Shown here in pieces: positions 23,874 through 33,467 of a stretch of 64,000 bases of DNA (positions are counted from its first letter, which is position 1; every line of letters begins with the position of its first letter). Under the pieces are notes generated by a model that saw nothing but the letters and a program-made list of their open reading frames with translations, was not told where the DNA came from and did no database searches. The stretch is taken from contig JACAAK010000011.1 in assembly GCA_025093985.1 (NCBI GenBank), forward strand, positions 868,001 through 932,000, in the 5' to 3' direction. Both the position numbers and the translations under genes were made by a program. This DNA comes from Calvatia gigantea. Lineage: Eukaryota; Basidiomycota; Agaricomycetes; Agaricales; Lycoperdaceae.

Positions 23874-26062
23874 TCACAGAGTGAGTCCAAGCAAGGGAAC
23901 AGCAAAGTTCACAGTCTTGGGGTATACAGCCTTTGTGAGGATATCAGCAAGTTGTTGGTCAGTGGACACATACACTGGATTGATCACTTCATCAGCAACA
24001 GCATCTCGAAGCCAGAAGAACCTCAAGTCTAGGTGCTTCATCCGTCCATGGTGCTCTGGGTTCTTCGCTACACAAATTCCTGACTTGTTGTCAATGTAGA
24101 GTGTCGAGGAAAGGGAAGGGGGATAGCCAAACTCTGTCAGGATGTTCCTCATCCACATGATCTCCTTGCCACCCTCAACTGCAGCAACATACTCAGCCTC
24201 AGTAGAGGACAGAGTCACAAAAGGCTGGCGCTTTGAGCACCATCCTACAGCCCCACCACTCACTAGAGTCACATAACCGCCTGTAGCACGTCCTGTGGCC
24301 TTGCAGGAGCCATGGGAAGCATCAGAGAAGGTCTGGAATAGCTCTGGGTTGTCATTACCCTTGTAGACAAGCTTGTACTCAACAGTTCCCTTCAGATAGC
24401 GAAATAAGTGCTTTACAGCAGCCCAGTGCCTCGGAGATGGGTTGTGATTGAACCTCCCAAGGTAGGACACAGAGTAAGCAATATCTGGACGAGTCATGGT
24501 GGCAAGATACTGCAGGGAACCCACAGCAGAGAGATAGGGAATGGACTTCATGGCTTCTTGCTCCTCAGGGGTAGGCTGGTCATCAGAGAGCTCAAGTCCT
24601 GGTGGTAGAGGGGTCTTCACAGCATTACAATTGTCCATTTTAAAGCGCTCTAGCAGTTCCCTGACATACTGAGCCTGGGAGAGCGAAATGGAGCGATTTA
24701 GAGCGTCCTGCTTCACCTGTACAGCCAGTAACCAGCTTGTAGCACCGAGATCTCGCAGTTTGAAGTGTTTAGACAGTTCCTGGACAGCTGAGTCCATGGC
24801 AGAGTCATCCCTCGACACCAGAGTGATATCATCAATGAAGACTGGGACAATCACCTTGACTGATCCCTTGGAATAGATGTAGAGGGAGTTGTCAGATCTG
24901 AGTCTCGAGTAGCCCATGGAGGTCATGACACTGTGTAGCTTCTTATTCCACTGCCTAGCTGCCTGTTTAAGGCCATAGAGCGATTTGGTGAGCTTACAGA
25001 CATGGTTTGGGCCACCTTGGTGATATCCCTCAGGCTGGGCCATGTAGATCTCCTCATCAAGGTCCCCATAGGTGAAGGCAGAGGAGATGTCAATGGAGCG
25101 CATTTTGAAGCCCTCTCTTGCAGCCAAGGCTATAATAAGTCTGAGGGATGCAGGACGAAATGTAGGGGCAAAAACCTCAGTGTAATCATAGCCAGGGCGC
25201 TGAGAATAGCCCTTAGCAACTAAGTGGGCTTTGTGGCGCTCTACAGAGCCATCAGGATTGCACTTGACCTTGAAACCCCATCCAGAGTTGACCAGCTTCT
25301 TTCCAGGAGGTAGCTCAACTAGTTCCCAGGTGTTGTTGGACTCCAGGGCGAAGATTTCGTCGTCACAAGCTCTAGACCAGTCCTGGGCATCAGGGGACCT
25401 CATAGCAACCTTATAGGTGCGAGGATCAGGCCCAGAAACAGTCCCAGCAAACTCCACCTCTTGATATCCACTGTCAGCCCAATAGACAGCTTCCTGATTG
25501 TCAAAATCGTCCTCCTCGGGCTCAGGAGACAGCTTGATCCTCCACCACTCTCCTGGCGGTTTCCTGGGGCGATTTGAGCGCCTAGGAAGGTGTGGAGGCT
25601 CAATTACTGGGGGAACACTGGGAGGAGTGCTGGGGAGCTGTACAGGAGCTGTAGGAGGCGTCACAGGAGGCTCTGAGGGTTCAGGACTGTGGACTTGTGG
25701 GGGCTGAAGCTGAGATGGTGATGAGATGATGCTATCTTTGCAGGAACCTTCTTGAAGAGGAAGTGGATGGACTGATGGTGCTCTGGGAGCCTCAGGAGCA
25801 TCCGGAGCGGGCTGGGGTGACTCAGGCAGGTAGTCTACATCACCCCCCTCATCTTCAAGAAGTGGGAGCATCTGGGAAGGTCCAGGAGACGAGATAGACG
25901 AGGTAGAAGGTGGTGAGACTTCAGGGGAGGATGGAGGGCCAGCAAATGATGGTATGGTGTTCATTTTCGCTCTAGATAGTCCAGGGAAGTATCTCTCGTC
26001 AAAATCTGCATGCTCTGAGATCCTGGTTTGCCTAGTAGTAGGGTTATAGAACTTCCAACCTT
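23874..26062 (-). CDS. Copia B pol: RT, RNase H and linker (3' part of gag-pol)
   Basis: Open frame with RT motifs SLYGLKQAARQW and VFIDDITLV, RNase H motifs FSDASHGS, STEAEYVAA and YIDNKSG, and ending PLLGLTL. Upstream is a long Pro/Ser-rich linker and an RKPPGEWW motif. It is cut by SINE-1 at 26062 near FDERYF/KFYNPTT. The frame is continuous with the integrase part at 27142 once SINE-1 and one TSD are removed. Product role: reverse transcription of element RNA in cytoplasmic particles, as known for Ty1/Copia. As it stands the polyprotein cannot be made. Confidence 0.9.
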
Positions 26063-27127
26063 GGGGGCCTCCATAGCCCAGTGGTATCACCACCAAAGAC
26101 TGGAAAAAGGTGGCTGTGCAGCTACCGGACATGTTGAGGGTTCGACTCCCTCTCAACCCCTGTACATTAAAGTAGGGAAAGGTGCATGACATATCAGGTG
26201 TTACAGTCATGTGCTCGGTTCTCAGACTTGGTAAATCAGGTCCTGGGAATGTTTGGTGGGGGTCTTGATCTCTGGCCTGAATGTGGGAAGTAGGCAATCC
26301 CCTGGAGGTGGCATCTCCTGTCAGGTTAAATCTCAGTGGTATCTGGGGAATGGGGTGTAACTCCTCTGAAATCCGGGCTGGCTGAGGGCAGGGGGAATCC
26401 TCATCAGAGCCCAAATTGGCTGGATCTTAATTGCTAGATCTAGTTGTACCCATTATGGGAGCGAAAGCATAGGGCGCAGTAAGCGAGGGAATAGTAACAA
26501 AAACAGTGGAATGTCCAAATATGGGCCACGCCACCGTCCACCATGAAATCCTGGTCCGGGTGCTGCCGGCATAAACCAGAGTAGTAGTGGTTGTTAGTCA
26601 GCAGTAGTAGGTACTCTGTGGCCTGCAATGGTGGGAATCAGGCATCAGCAGACCGGTGTGTACCGGAAAAAAAGTTGCTGGTTCAGCTGCACTGTGTTAG
26701 GCTGGGGAACTGCAGATACTGAAATAACTCCATATCGTGGCAATGTCCACGAATGCACAATATGGTTGGCTGCTGGGCAAGGCAGAGACCTTGGACAGGT
26801 GGGGATCCGAGCCGGTTGGCAAAAAATCGAACCACCTGCCTGGGAACGGGAAACTCTGGTAGCTGGGGCTCTATATGAACTCCCTAGTGAAGCAAGGGCC
26901 GTAGCAGGCTGGGACAGTCTCCCATGACCTGGCTCGAGGGCGAACTAAATCCTCTGTCGGTTCTCCTGGTTGACTAAGCCAGGTTAGAGTCTAAGTTGAT
27001 TCTGGGGTCCAGTGTAATAGCTGGTGTCCGTCCCGCAAGGGCACGGGTCAATAGGGTCTTCCCCAAAGGGGAGGGCCCTATACTTCGTAAATTGGCGCAA
27101 GCCATGATTTAAAAAAAAAAAAAAAAA
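26063..27127 (+). mobile_element. SINE-1: tRNA-headed, LINE-tailed non-autonomous retroelement
   Basis: 1,065 bp flanked by GAACTTCCAACCTT (26049-26062 and 27128-27141), inserted in copia B pol. The head carries tRNA-like Pol III promoter boxes and a T-arm. The body (~900 bp) matches nothing I recognise and has no convincing coding frame in the sense direction. Just before the tail are two GC-rich hairpins (CCGTCCC-GCAA-GGGCACGG type, and CCCC-AAA-GGGG). The last 22 nt before poly(A), ending GCGCAAGCCATGATTT, equal the LINE 3' terminus. Inference: transcribed by Pol III and mobilised by the LINE machinery. At ~1 kb it is long for a SINE, so a chimeric retrogene is an alternative. Confidence 0.82.
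26071..26160 (+). promoter_or_regulatory. tRNA-like Pol III promoter head of SINE-1
   Basis: Box A-like TAGCCCAGTGG and an exact box B GGTTCGACTCC. Box B lies in a T-arm with 5-bp stem GAGGG/CCCTC around the 7-nt loop TTCGACT. The acceptor and anticodon arms are degenerate, so this is tRNA-derived and not a working tRNA gene. The same head is present in SINE-2 on the minus strand near 42730-42820. Confidence 0.8.
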
Positions 27128-27141
27128 GAACTTCCAACCTT

Positions 27142-27341
27142 TGTAGCCAGTGGGATATCCAATAAAAACGCATTTTTCGAAGTGAGGCTGCAAAGAATTT
27201 CGCTTATCTCGCTGTATATGCACATAGGCAGTACACCCCCACACTCTGAGGTGCGAAACATCGGGTTTTTGCTTGTAGAAGGCCTCAAAAGGTGTGGTTT
27301 TTGGTAGAGCGGAGGTAGGGAGCCTATTCCACACATGGACC
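27142..27341 (-). CDS. Copia B integrase, C-terminal side segment
   Basis: Short open segment of gag-pol between SINE-1 and L-h, with VWGCTAYVHIQRD and FEKCVFIGYP motifs typical of the region after the Copia integrase core. It is 51% to 90% similar by eye to copia A 18960-19180. The frame matches the flanking segments after removal of insertions. Confidence 0.87.
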
Positions 27342-30195
27342 TTTTTTTTTTTTTTTTTTTTTTAAATCATGGCTTGCGCCAATTTATAACGCGGTGCCCG
27401 ATCGCAGTCCGCGTGTAGCTAAGTACAAAGCCCCAACTACAAGGTCCGATGAGTTAAGAGTAATCTACTGTTCAGAAGCGGCCCAACCCAACCCAAGCGC
27501 TAACTCAGACCCGACCAGACCACCCCTTACTTGCCAAATCCCCCGGTTGCCCGAAATGCCCATCACACTGAGGAAGACCCAGTCGCCCAGGTCTTGTGGT
27601 GTACACCCAGTGACGCACCGCCGCCCTGCGGCGGTGCCCTGATCATCCCACAAGCGGCGAGCCCAGCGGCAGCGGCAGCCAAGCGCCCGAGAGGGGACAG
27701 ATGTAATCAGGAGAGCCAGCGCAAGGAGCCCCCGCTTGGAGCCACCTTACCCCCAACTTCCCAAGTGAAAGGGTATCAGCCCAGCCCTGATCCAGAGCAA
27801 CACAGCGGGCAGGGTAGCAACTCGAAGCGCCGCCTAGACGGTGCCCAAGAAAGCAGCTTAGCAGGACGAACCCGCACCGCCACCCGGGGACCCCACCCCC
27901 GTTATTTTACGCCTCCGCCCCCCGCGAAGCCTCTAACCAGGCCCAGGAAAGGAGCACCACTAGCCAAGGCCAGAAGCACCCCCCAGGGACCCAACCCCTG
28001 TTGCCTTGCGACTTCTCCACCTAGTAGGTCAGAAGACCAGCGACACCGCAGGGACCCCCCACGCGCGCCAGCTCAGCCGATCCCAGCATCATCTGGTCTG
28101 AACGCGAAAGCACCAGGGTTCGCGTCCAGGAAGTCAATCAGCTCACGAATGGTCTGAGGAGGTCTGTCAAGCTCCCTTTTGTGGTTGGGACACCTGACGA
28201 AAATGTGATAGCGCCCCTCGAGAGCGGCGCCACACGAGCAGCCAACGCTTTCGTTCGAAAAGAATCGTACACGGTACGACCCAATCGGAGCATGACCAGT
28301 AACGGCACGCACGGCCCTCGCACACAGCGAGTTAGAGCCGCTAACATGAGGAAGCCAGGGCCCACCAGAAAGGTAGGACGGCTTCCCCGGAACAGATGGG
28401 TCCGCCCCAGAGGCGAGATCCATGTTACTACGCCCCTTGTAAGAAGAGGTAGAGTATAGCTGGCGCCATGACTCCAGAACATCATCGACCGCCTCCTTAC
28501 GCAGGCGGGCAATAGAAGTGAACGGCCTCAGGCCATAAGCGACCTGAGGGAACGAGGTGACATGCCGGTGAACAGCATGGTGGAACTCCCACTTCTCGGA
28601 GGAAGGGACAGCGAGGAACTCAATGCCTCTCCGGGGATCCCCAGAGAGCCATTGTTTAAGCGCCACACACACTCCCTGGGACAGCATCTGCCCGGAGTGT
28701 GTAGACGGATCAACTGCGAGCTTCGCCGACGCAATAGAGTCAGTGAATACACGTATGAGCCTGACGTCATCCTGCTTAAGAGCAAAATGAATGCCAAGTG
28801 CAATGGCCATGAGTTCAGCATCAGGCGCTGTAACTCGGCCTGCCACGCGAGTGATCTCCCGGAGACACTCCCGCTGGCGATAGACATGGGCAGCTGAAAC
28901 TGCCTGGAACTTGCCGTGAAGCGGCAGACTTGCATCCGTCGCCATGTGGACAATCCCGAGGTCCTCCCTGCACTCCCTAAGGCGCGCGTTGAGAGCATAC
29001 ATATGCTCGGGGTCGGTGTTACCCTCCGCATTGAGTTTCACCTCCATGAACGACACCTGGTCAGGGTGGCAGTCCATCAGGCGGTATCCGGGCCGATTAA
29101 TTGAAGCCATAGGCTCAAATTCCTCGATGAGGTTCACCAGGCTGGCGTCAGCCTGGATTAAGGAGCCCTTAGTCTTCTTGCGAGCCGCAGGAGACATAAG
29201 GCCGATAGAACGAGTGTGCAACTTAGCAGACCCGGAATATTCAGGGCTCATAAGGGCCCTGAGAGGATGGTTAGGTGACAGGGTTTTAATCCTGTAATCC
29301 GACCTGACAGCAAGCTTCTGTATGTGAAGCTGGATAGGTATGAGACCCGCGAACGACTCCGCGGCCCCAGTAGGAGCAGTCCGGAAGGCACCTGTAATCC
29401 ACAAGGCCGCCCGTCTCTGCATGACGTTCAGACTCTTAAGGGCCGCCTTGCAGCGAGAGCCCCTGAAGAACCAGAGTTTGAAGCCATATGTCGCAATGGG
29501 GACGACACACGACCGATAGAGGAGGCGCTTCTGCATAGGCCGCAAGCCCCTCGTAGAGTTACCCAGCATCTTCATGGCTTTCACCGTGGAGAGTGCCTTG
29601 GTAGAGTAGTAACGAACGTGCTCCTTAAAAGTAAGAGCGCGGTCGAAGTAGAAGCCCAAATACCTCCAAAAAGGCTTGGGCCGAAGCGGCGTGTCACCAG
29701 TGAACGGGGCAAAGCCCAGGTCTATCGGTGGATTGTCATCCCCGTGCTTACGGGAGAAGTGAAAAACCTCGGACTTGTCATGTTCAAGTACCAAGGCGAA
29801 ACGCTCAAATAGCCTGAATATAATACCATACGCCTCCTTAAGAGCCGCAAGGTTAGATCCCCAATCTCTCGACTGGGCAATGATGGTCCCATCATCAACA
29901 TATGACAGAAGAGTCGTCCCTAAACGAGACGCCTCCCTGTCGAAAAGCCACATTAGCGGAGCTATGTATAAGGCCGACAGGACGGGAGAGAGGGCAGATC
30001 CTTGCCCTACCCCCACGTCCGATGAAAACGGCTCGGACTTGAAAGAGTCCCAGCAGTACTGGGTCTTCCGTCCTACCAAATAGTGCGCAAAGAACTCGAC
30101 CAATTCAGGGGCGAATCCTTGCTTGCGGAGTATTGCCACCAGCATATCATGGTGCAACGATGGGAAGAACTGCGCTATGTCAAAAGCCACAACGC
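27342..30195 (-). mobile_element. LINE copy L-h, 5'-truncated
   Basis: T tail 27342-27363, 3'UTR, ORF2 from stop at 28073 up to 30195 in the RT palm region (VVAFDIAQFF). TSD TTCCACACATGGACC lies at 27327-27341 and 30196-30210 in the copia B integrase. The ORF2 part is open. It shares many private residues with L-q (for example AARKKTKG and VSAAHVYRQ) and the same hairpin triloop AGG, so the two are close relatives. Confidence 0.94.
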
Positions 30196-30210
30196 TTCCA
30201 CACATGGACC

Positions 30211-32168
30211 ATGGCAGCTATGCATTCACCCCAAAAACTCGCTGGCAAACTGGACTCTGAGAGCATGGCAGTGATTCTCTCACCCATAGTCCTATTAGCC
30301 CTCTCAGCAAGACCATTCTGCTGGGGCCTATTTCGCACAGAATGCCTCCTCTCGATGCCACACAGCCTTGTGAACTCCAGGAAGGCATTAGACATGTATT
30401 CACCACCTTTATCATCCTGTAGAGCGCAGATTTTGACTCCCAGTTGGTTCTCAGCCCAATATTTGTAGGTTTTGAATGCTTCAAAGGCTTCTGACTTGGA
30501 TTTAAGCAGATACACCGCCCGGAATCGCGTAGAATCGTCTATAAAGGTGATCCAGTACTTGTAGCCTTGGTGGGTAGCTGCTGGAAGTGGTCCATGCAAA
30601 TCTGAGTGCACTAGAGCCAGTGGGGAGCGATTATGGCTGGTGGAGGAGGGGAATGGATGGGAATGCATCTTTCCTGCAAGACAGGGCTCACAGATGGGGT
30701 CAGGGGACGCCTCAGACTCCAGTTTAAGGCCTGTAACAAGCTCCTGACTGATCATTCTCTTCACATCTGCATAATTGTGGTGCACAAAGCGTCTATGCCA
30801 CAAGGAGAGGTCTACAGGGAGTGTGGAGAGGTGAAATGCGGTCTCTGAAGCGATTGTAGTGCCATCTAACAGTGCTGAGTGGCCCGGAGTGATTCTAGCC
30901 TTGAAAAGCACCTTTTTGCCCTTATAAAACACCATAGAGGTTGCACCAATGCTGATATTAACTCCGGAGTGACGAGTAAGGTATAAACATGATAGTAGGT
31001 TGCTCCGGAGGTCTGGGACATGTAGGACTCTCGAAAACTCGACCTCTCTAACCCTTTTCCCTTCCAACACAGGCTGAAACACCACAGAACCTACTCCAGC
31101 TGAGTAGACAATGGAATTGTCAGCTAAGCGGATGGGAATGCAACTGGGGGAGTAGGACTTGAACCAGTGGCGATGTGGGGTCATATGAGAAGTGGCCCCT
31201 GTGTCTGCAAGCCAATGGAAGTCAGCATCAAGCTGTAGAGGTGAAGAGGGAGAGGGTGACGAAGAACTTGCATTTCCGGCGAATTCCCGGGCCTGTTGCG
31301 CTCCGCCCGCTGTAGGCGACGAGGGGGGGTCCTGAGGAGTGTCCTGTGCGCGTTTTGCGTGATTCCGACAACGCCTTGATGAGTTATTGGCAATTTGCTC
31401 AGCAGTCTTCTCCTGGGCTTGCTTTTGAGCTGCCTCGAATGCCCAGCACTTCTGGATAGTGTGTCCGGACTTGTGACAAAAATCGCATTTTCCGGATGAA
31501 GGAGGGGGCTGGGAGCGTGCGGAAAAGGCTGTGGAGGAGCTGACAGTGTCCTGGGCACGTCTGCGGCGTTGAATATCCTCTGTGACAAAAGCCTGGTGCA
31601 CAGCAGCCTTGTCAAGTTTGTCCATGAGGAGGAGGGAGGAGGTGAAGGAGGCAAATTCTTCAGATGGGAGGGCTCTAATGAGGGACATGGAGGCTAGTTC
31701 TTCATCAAGCTGGGTGAGGGTGAAGTCCACAGGCCTGAGGTCCTTGATAGTCTTCACTGCATCTTCAACTCTGTTGATAAGGGACTGTAGGGACTCCTCC
31801 TCGAGTTTCCGGATGGTAAAGAGGTCATCATAGGCATTGAATCGCATTCCTGGACACTTTTGGAGGTGCACAGACTGTAGGGAGGTCCACATCTTGACTG
31901 GGTCATCCTGGATGCCATTGAAGTGAATCCTCTGGTCAGCCTCCACCATAAGGAAGAGCCAACCTGCAGCTCTGTCTGCCTTAGCCTCCCAGGCATCCTG
32001 AGCAGCCAGCTCAGCCTCAGTGGGGGTTTTAGACATGGCAGGGGGGGAGACTTTTCCAGAAACAATCCTCCACAGACCACTAGCCCTCAACCACGCCTCC
32101 ATCTCGCCAGCCCAAGTAGAGTAGTTTGTCCCACATAGCTTCGCAAAGTTTGGTCCGGATTGAGCCAT
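30211..32168 (-). CDS. Copia B gag, protease and integrase N-terminal part
   Basis: Starts at ATG 32168 (MAQSGPNFAKL) after a short leader. Order: gag with the UBN2-type region (DPVKMWTSLQ ... LINRVEDAVKTIKDLR), zinc knuckle CDFCHKSGHTIQKC, protease with active-site motif WLADTGATSHM, GAG-pre-integrase region (LWHRRFVHHNYADVKRM, CEPCLAGK), then integrase with WITFIDD, DDKGGEYM and NGLAERANRT. It is cut by L-h near SFWGE. Gag forms the particle, protease matures the polyprotein and integrase inserts the cDNA. No internal stop is present in this segment. Confidence 0.91.
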
Positions 32169-32238
32169 TTTTGCGGTCAGGAGAGCGGAAATAGAGTTGG
32201 GGTGGGGAGAGAGATGTAGAAGGAGATAGAGAGAAAGG

Positions 32239-33220
32239 GTGCGAGGGCCGTGCGTGCCGTCACTGGTCATGCTCCGATTGGGTCGTACCGTGTACGATTC
32301 TTTCCGAACGAAAGCGTTGGCTGTTCGTGTGGCGCCGCTCTCGAGGGGCGCTATCACATTTTCGTCAGGTGTCCCAACCACAAGAGGGAGCTTGACAGAC
32401 CTCCTCAGACCATTCGTGAGCTGATTGACTTCCTGGACGCGAACCCTGGTGCTTTCGCGTTCAGACCAGATGATGCTGGGATCGGCTGAGCTGGCGCGCG
32501 TGGGGGGTCCCTGCGGTGTCACTGGTCTTCTGACCTACTAGGTGGAGAAGTCGCAAGGCAACAGGGGTTGGGTCCCTGGGGGGTGCTTCTGGCCTTGGCT
32601 AGTGGTGCTCCTTTCCTGGGCCTGGTTAGGGGCTTCGTGGGGGCGGAGGCGTAAAATAACGGGGGTGGGGTCCCCGGGTGGCGGTGCGGGTTCGTCCTGC
32701 TAAGCTGCTTTCTTGGGCACCGTCTAGGCGGCGCTTCGAGTTGCTACCCTGCCCGCTGTGTTGCTCTGGATCAGGGCTGGGCTGATACCCTTTCACTTGG
32801 GAAGTTGGGGGTAAGGTGGCTCCAAGCGGGGGCTCCTTGCACTGGCTCTCCTGATTACATCTGTCCCCTCTCGGGCGCTTGGCTGCCGTTGCCGCTGGGC
32901 TCGCCGCTTGTGGGATGATCAGGGCACCGCCGCACAGCGGCGGTGCGTCACTGGGTGTACACCACAAGACCTGGGTGACTGGGTCTTCTTCAGTGTGATG
33001 GGCATTTCGGGCAACCGGGGGATTTGGCAAGTAAGGGGTGGTCTGGTCGGGTCTGAGTTAGCGCTTGGGTTGGGTTGGGCCGCTTCTGAACAGTAGATTA
33101 CTCTTAACTCATCGGACCTTGTAGTTGGGGCTTTGTACTTAGCTACACGCGGACTGCGATCGGGCACCGCGTTATAAATTGGCGCAAGCCATGATATAAA
33201 AAAAAAAAAAAAAAAAAAAA
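32239..33220 (+). mobile_element. LINE copy L-i, 5'-truncated
   Basis: Last ~79 ORF2 codons (ending 32489), 3'UTR and A tail to 33220. TSD AGATAGAGAGAAAGG lies at 32224-32238 and 33221-33235 in the untranslated leader of copia B. The hairpin at 32926-32948 has loop ACA. The 5' truncation point is almost the same as in L-e. Confidence 0.93.
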
Positions 33221-33275
33221 AGATAGAGAGAAAGGAGGAAAGTGAATTAAAGTGTTGTTTTGAAGCTGTTAAAGT

Positions 33276-33288
33276 GCGGGGCCCATAA
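33276..33288 (-). promoter_or_regulatory. Copia B primer binding site (half initiator-tRNA type)
   Basis: Two bases inside the 5' LTR end, the minus strand reads TTATGGGCCCCGC. This would be complementary to GCGGGGCCCATAA, which looks like the anticodon stem and CAT-anticodon loop of an initiator tRNA-Met. Copia-type elements are known to prime from a half-tRNA-iMet cut in the anticodon loop. The host tRNA sequence is not in the window, so the match is inferred. Confidence 0.6.
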
Positions 33289-33467
33289 CCTGTAAAGAGG
33301 TGCACGTGGGGGACGTTGAGACGGTCCTAACAGTGGTGGAAGGAAGTCTATTGGATTAATATTAAAGGAGGAAATCCACAATTACTGTGGACAACTGTAA
33401 GAGACTGGATAATGAAGTTACAATACTTTGCTCACCTGTGGACAACTGTAAGAGACTAAAGGCTCTC

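Noticed and set aside
26071..26160. A functional tRNA gene at the SINE-1 5' end
   Set aside because: Boxes A and B and the T-arm are present, but the acceptor and anticodon arms do not fold as a canonical tRNA.
26600..26870. A second tRNA-like unit in the SINE body (GGTTCAGCTGC on the plus strand; GGTTCGATTTT on the minus strand)
   Set aside because: Only partial box B matches, with no T-stem or box A at the right distance.
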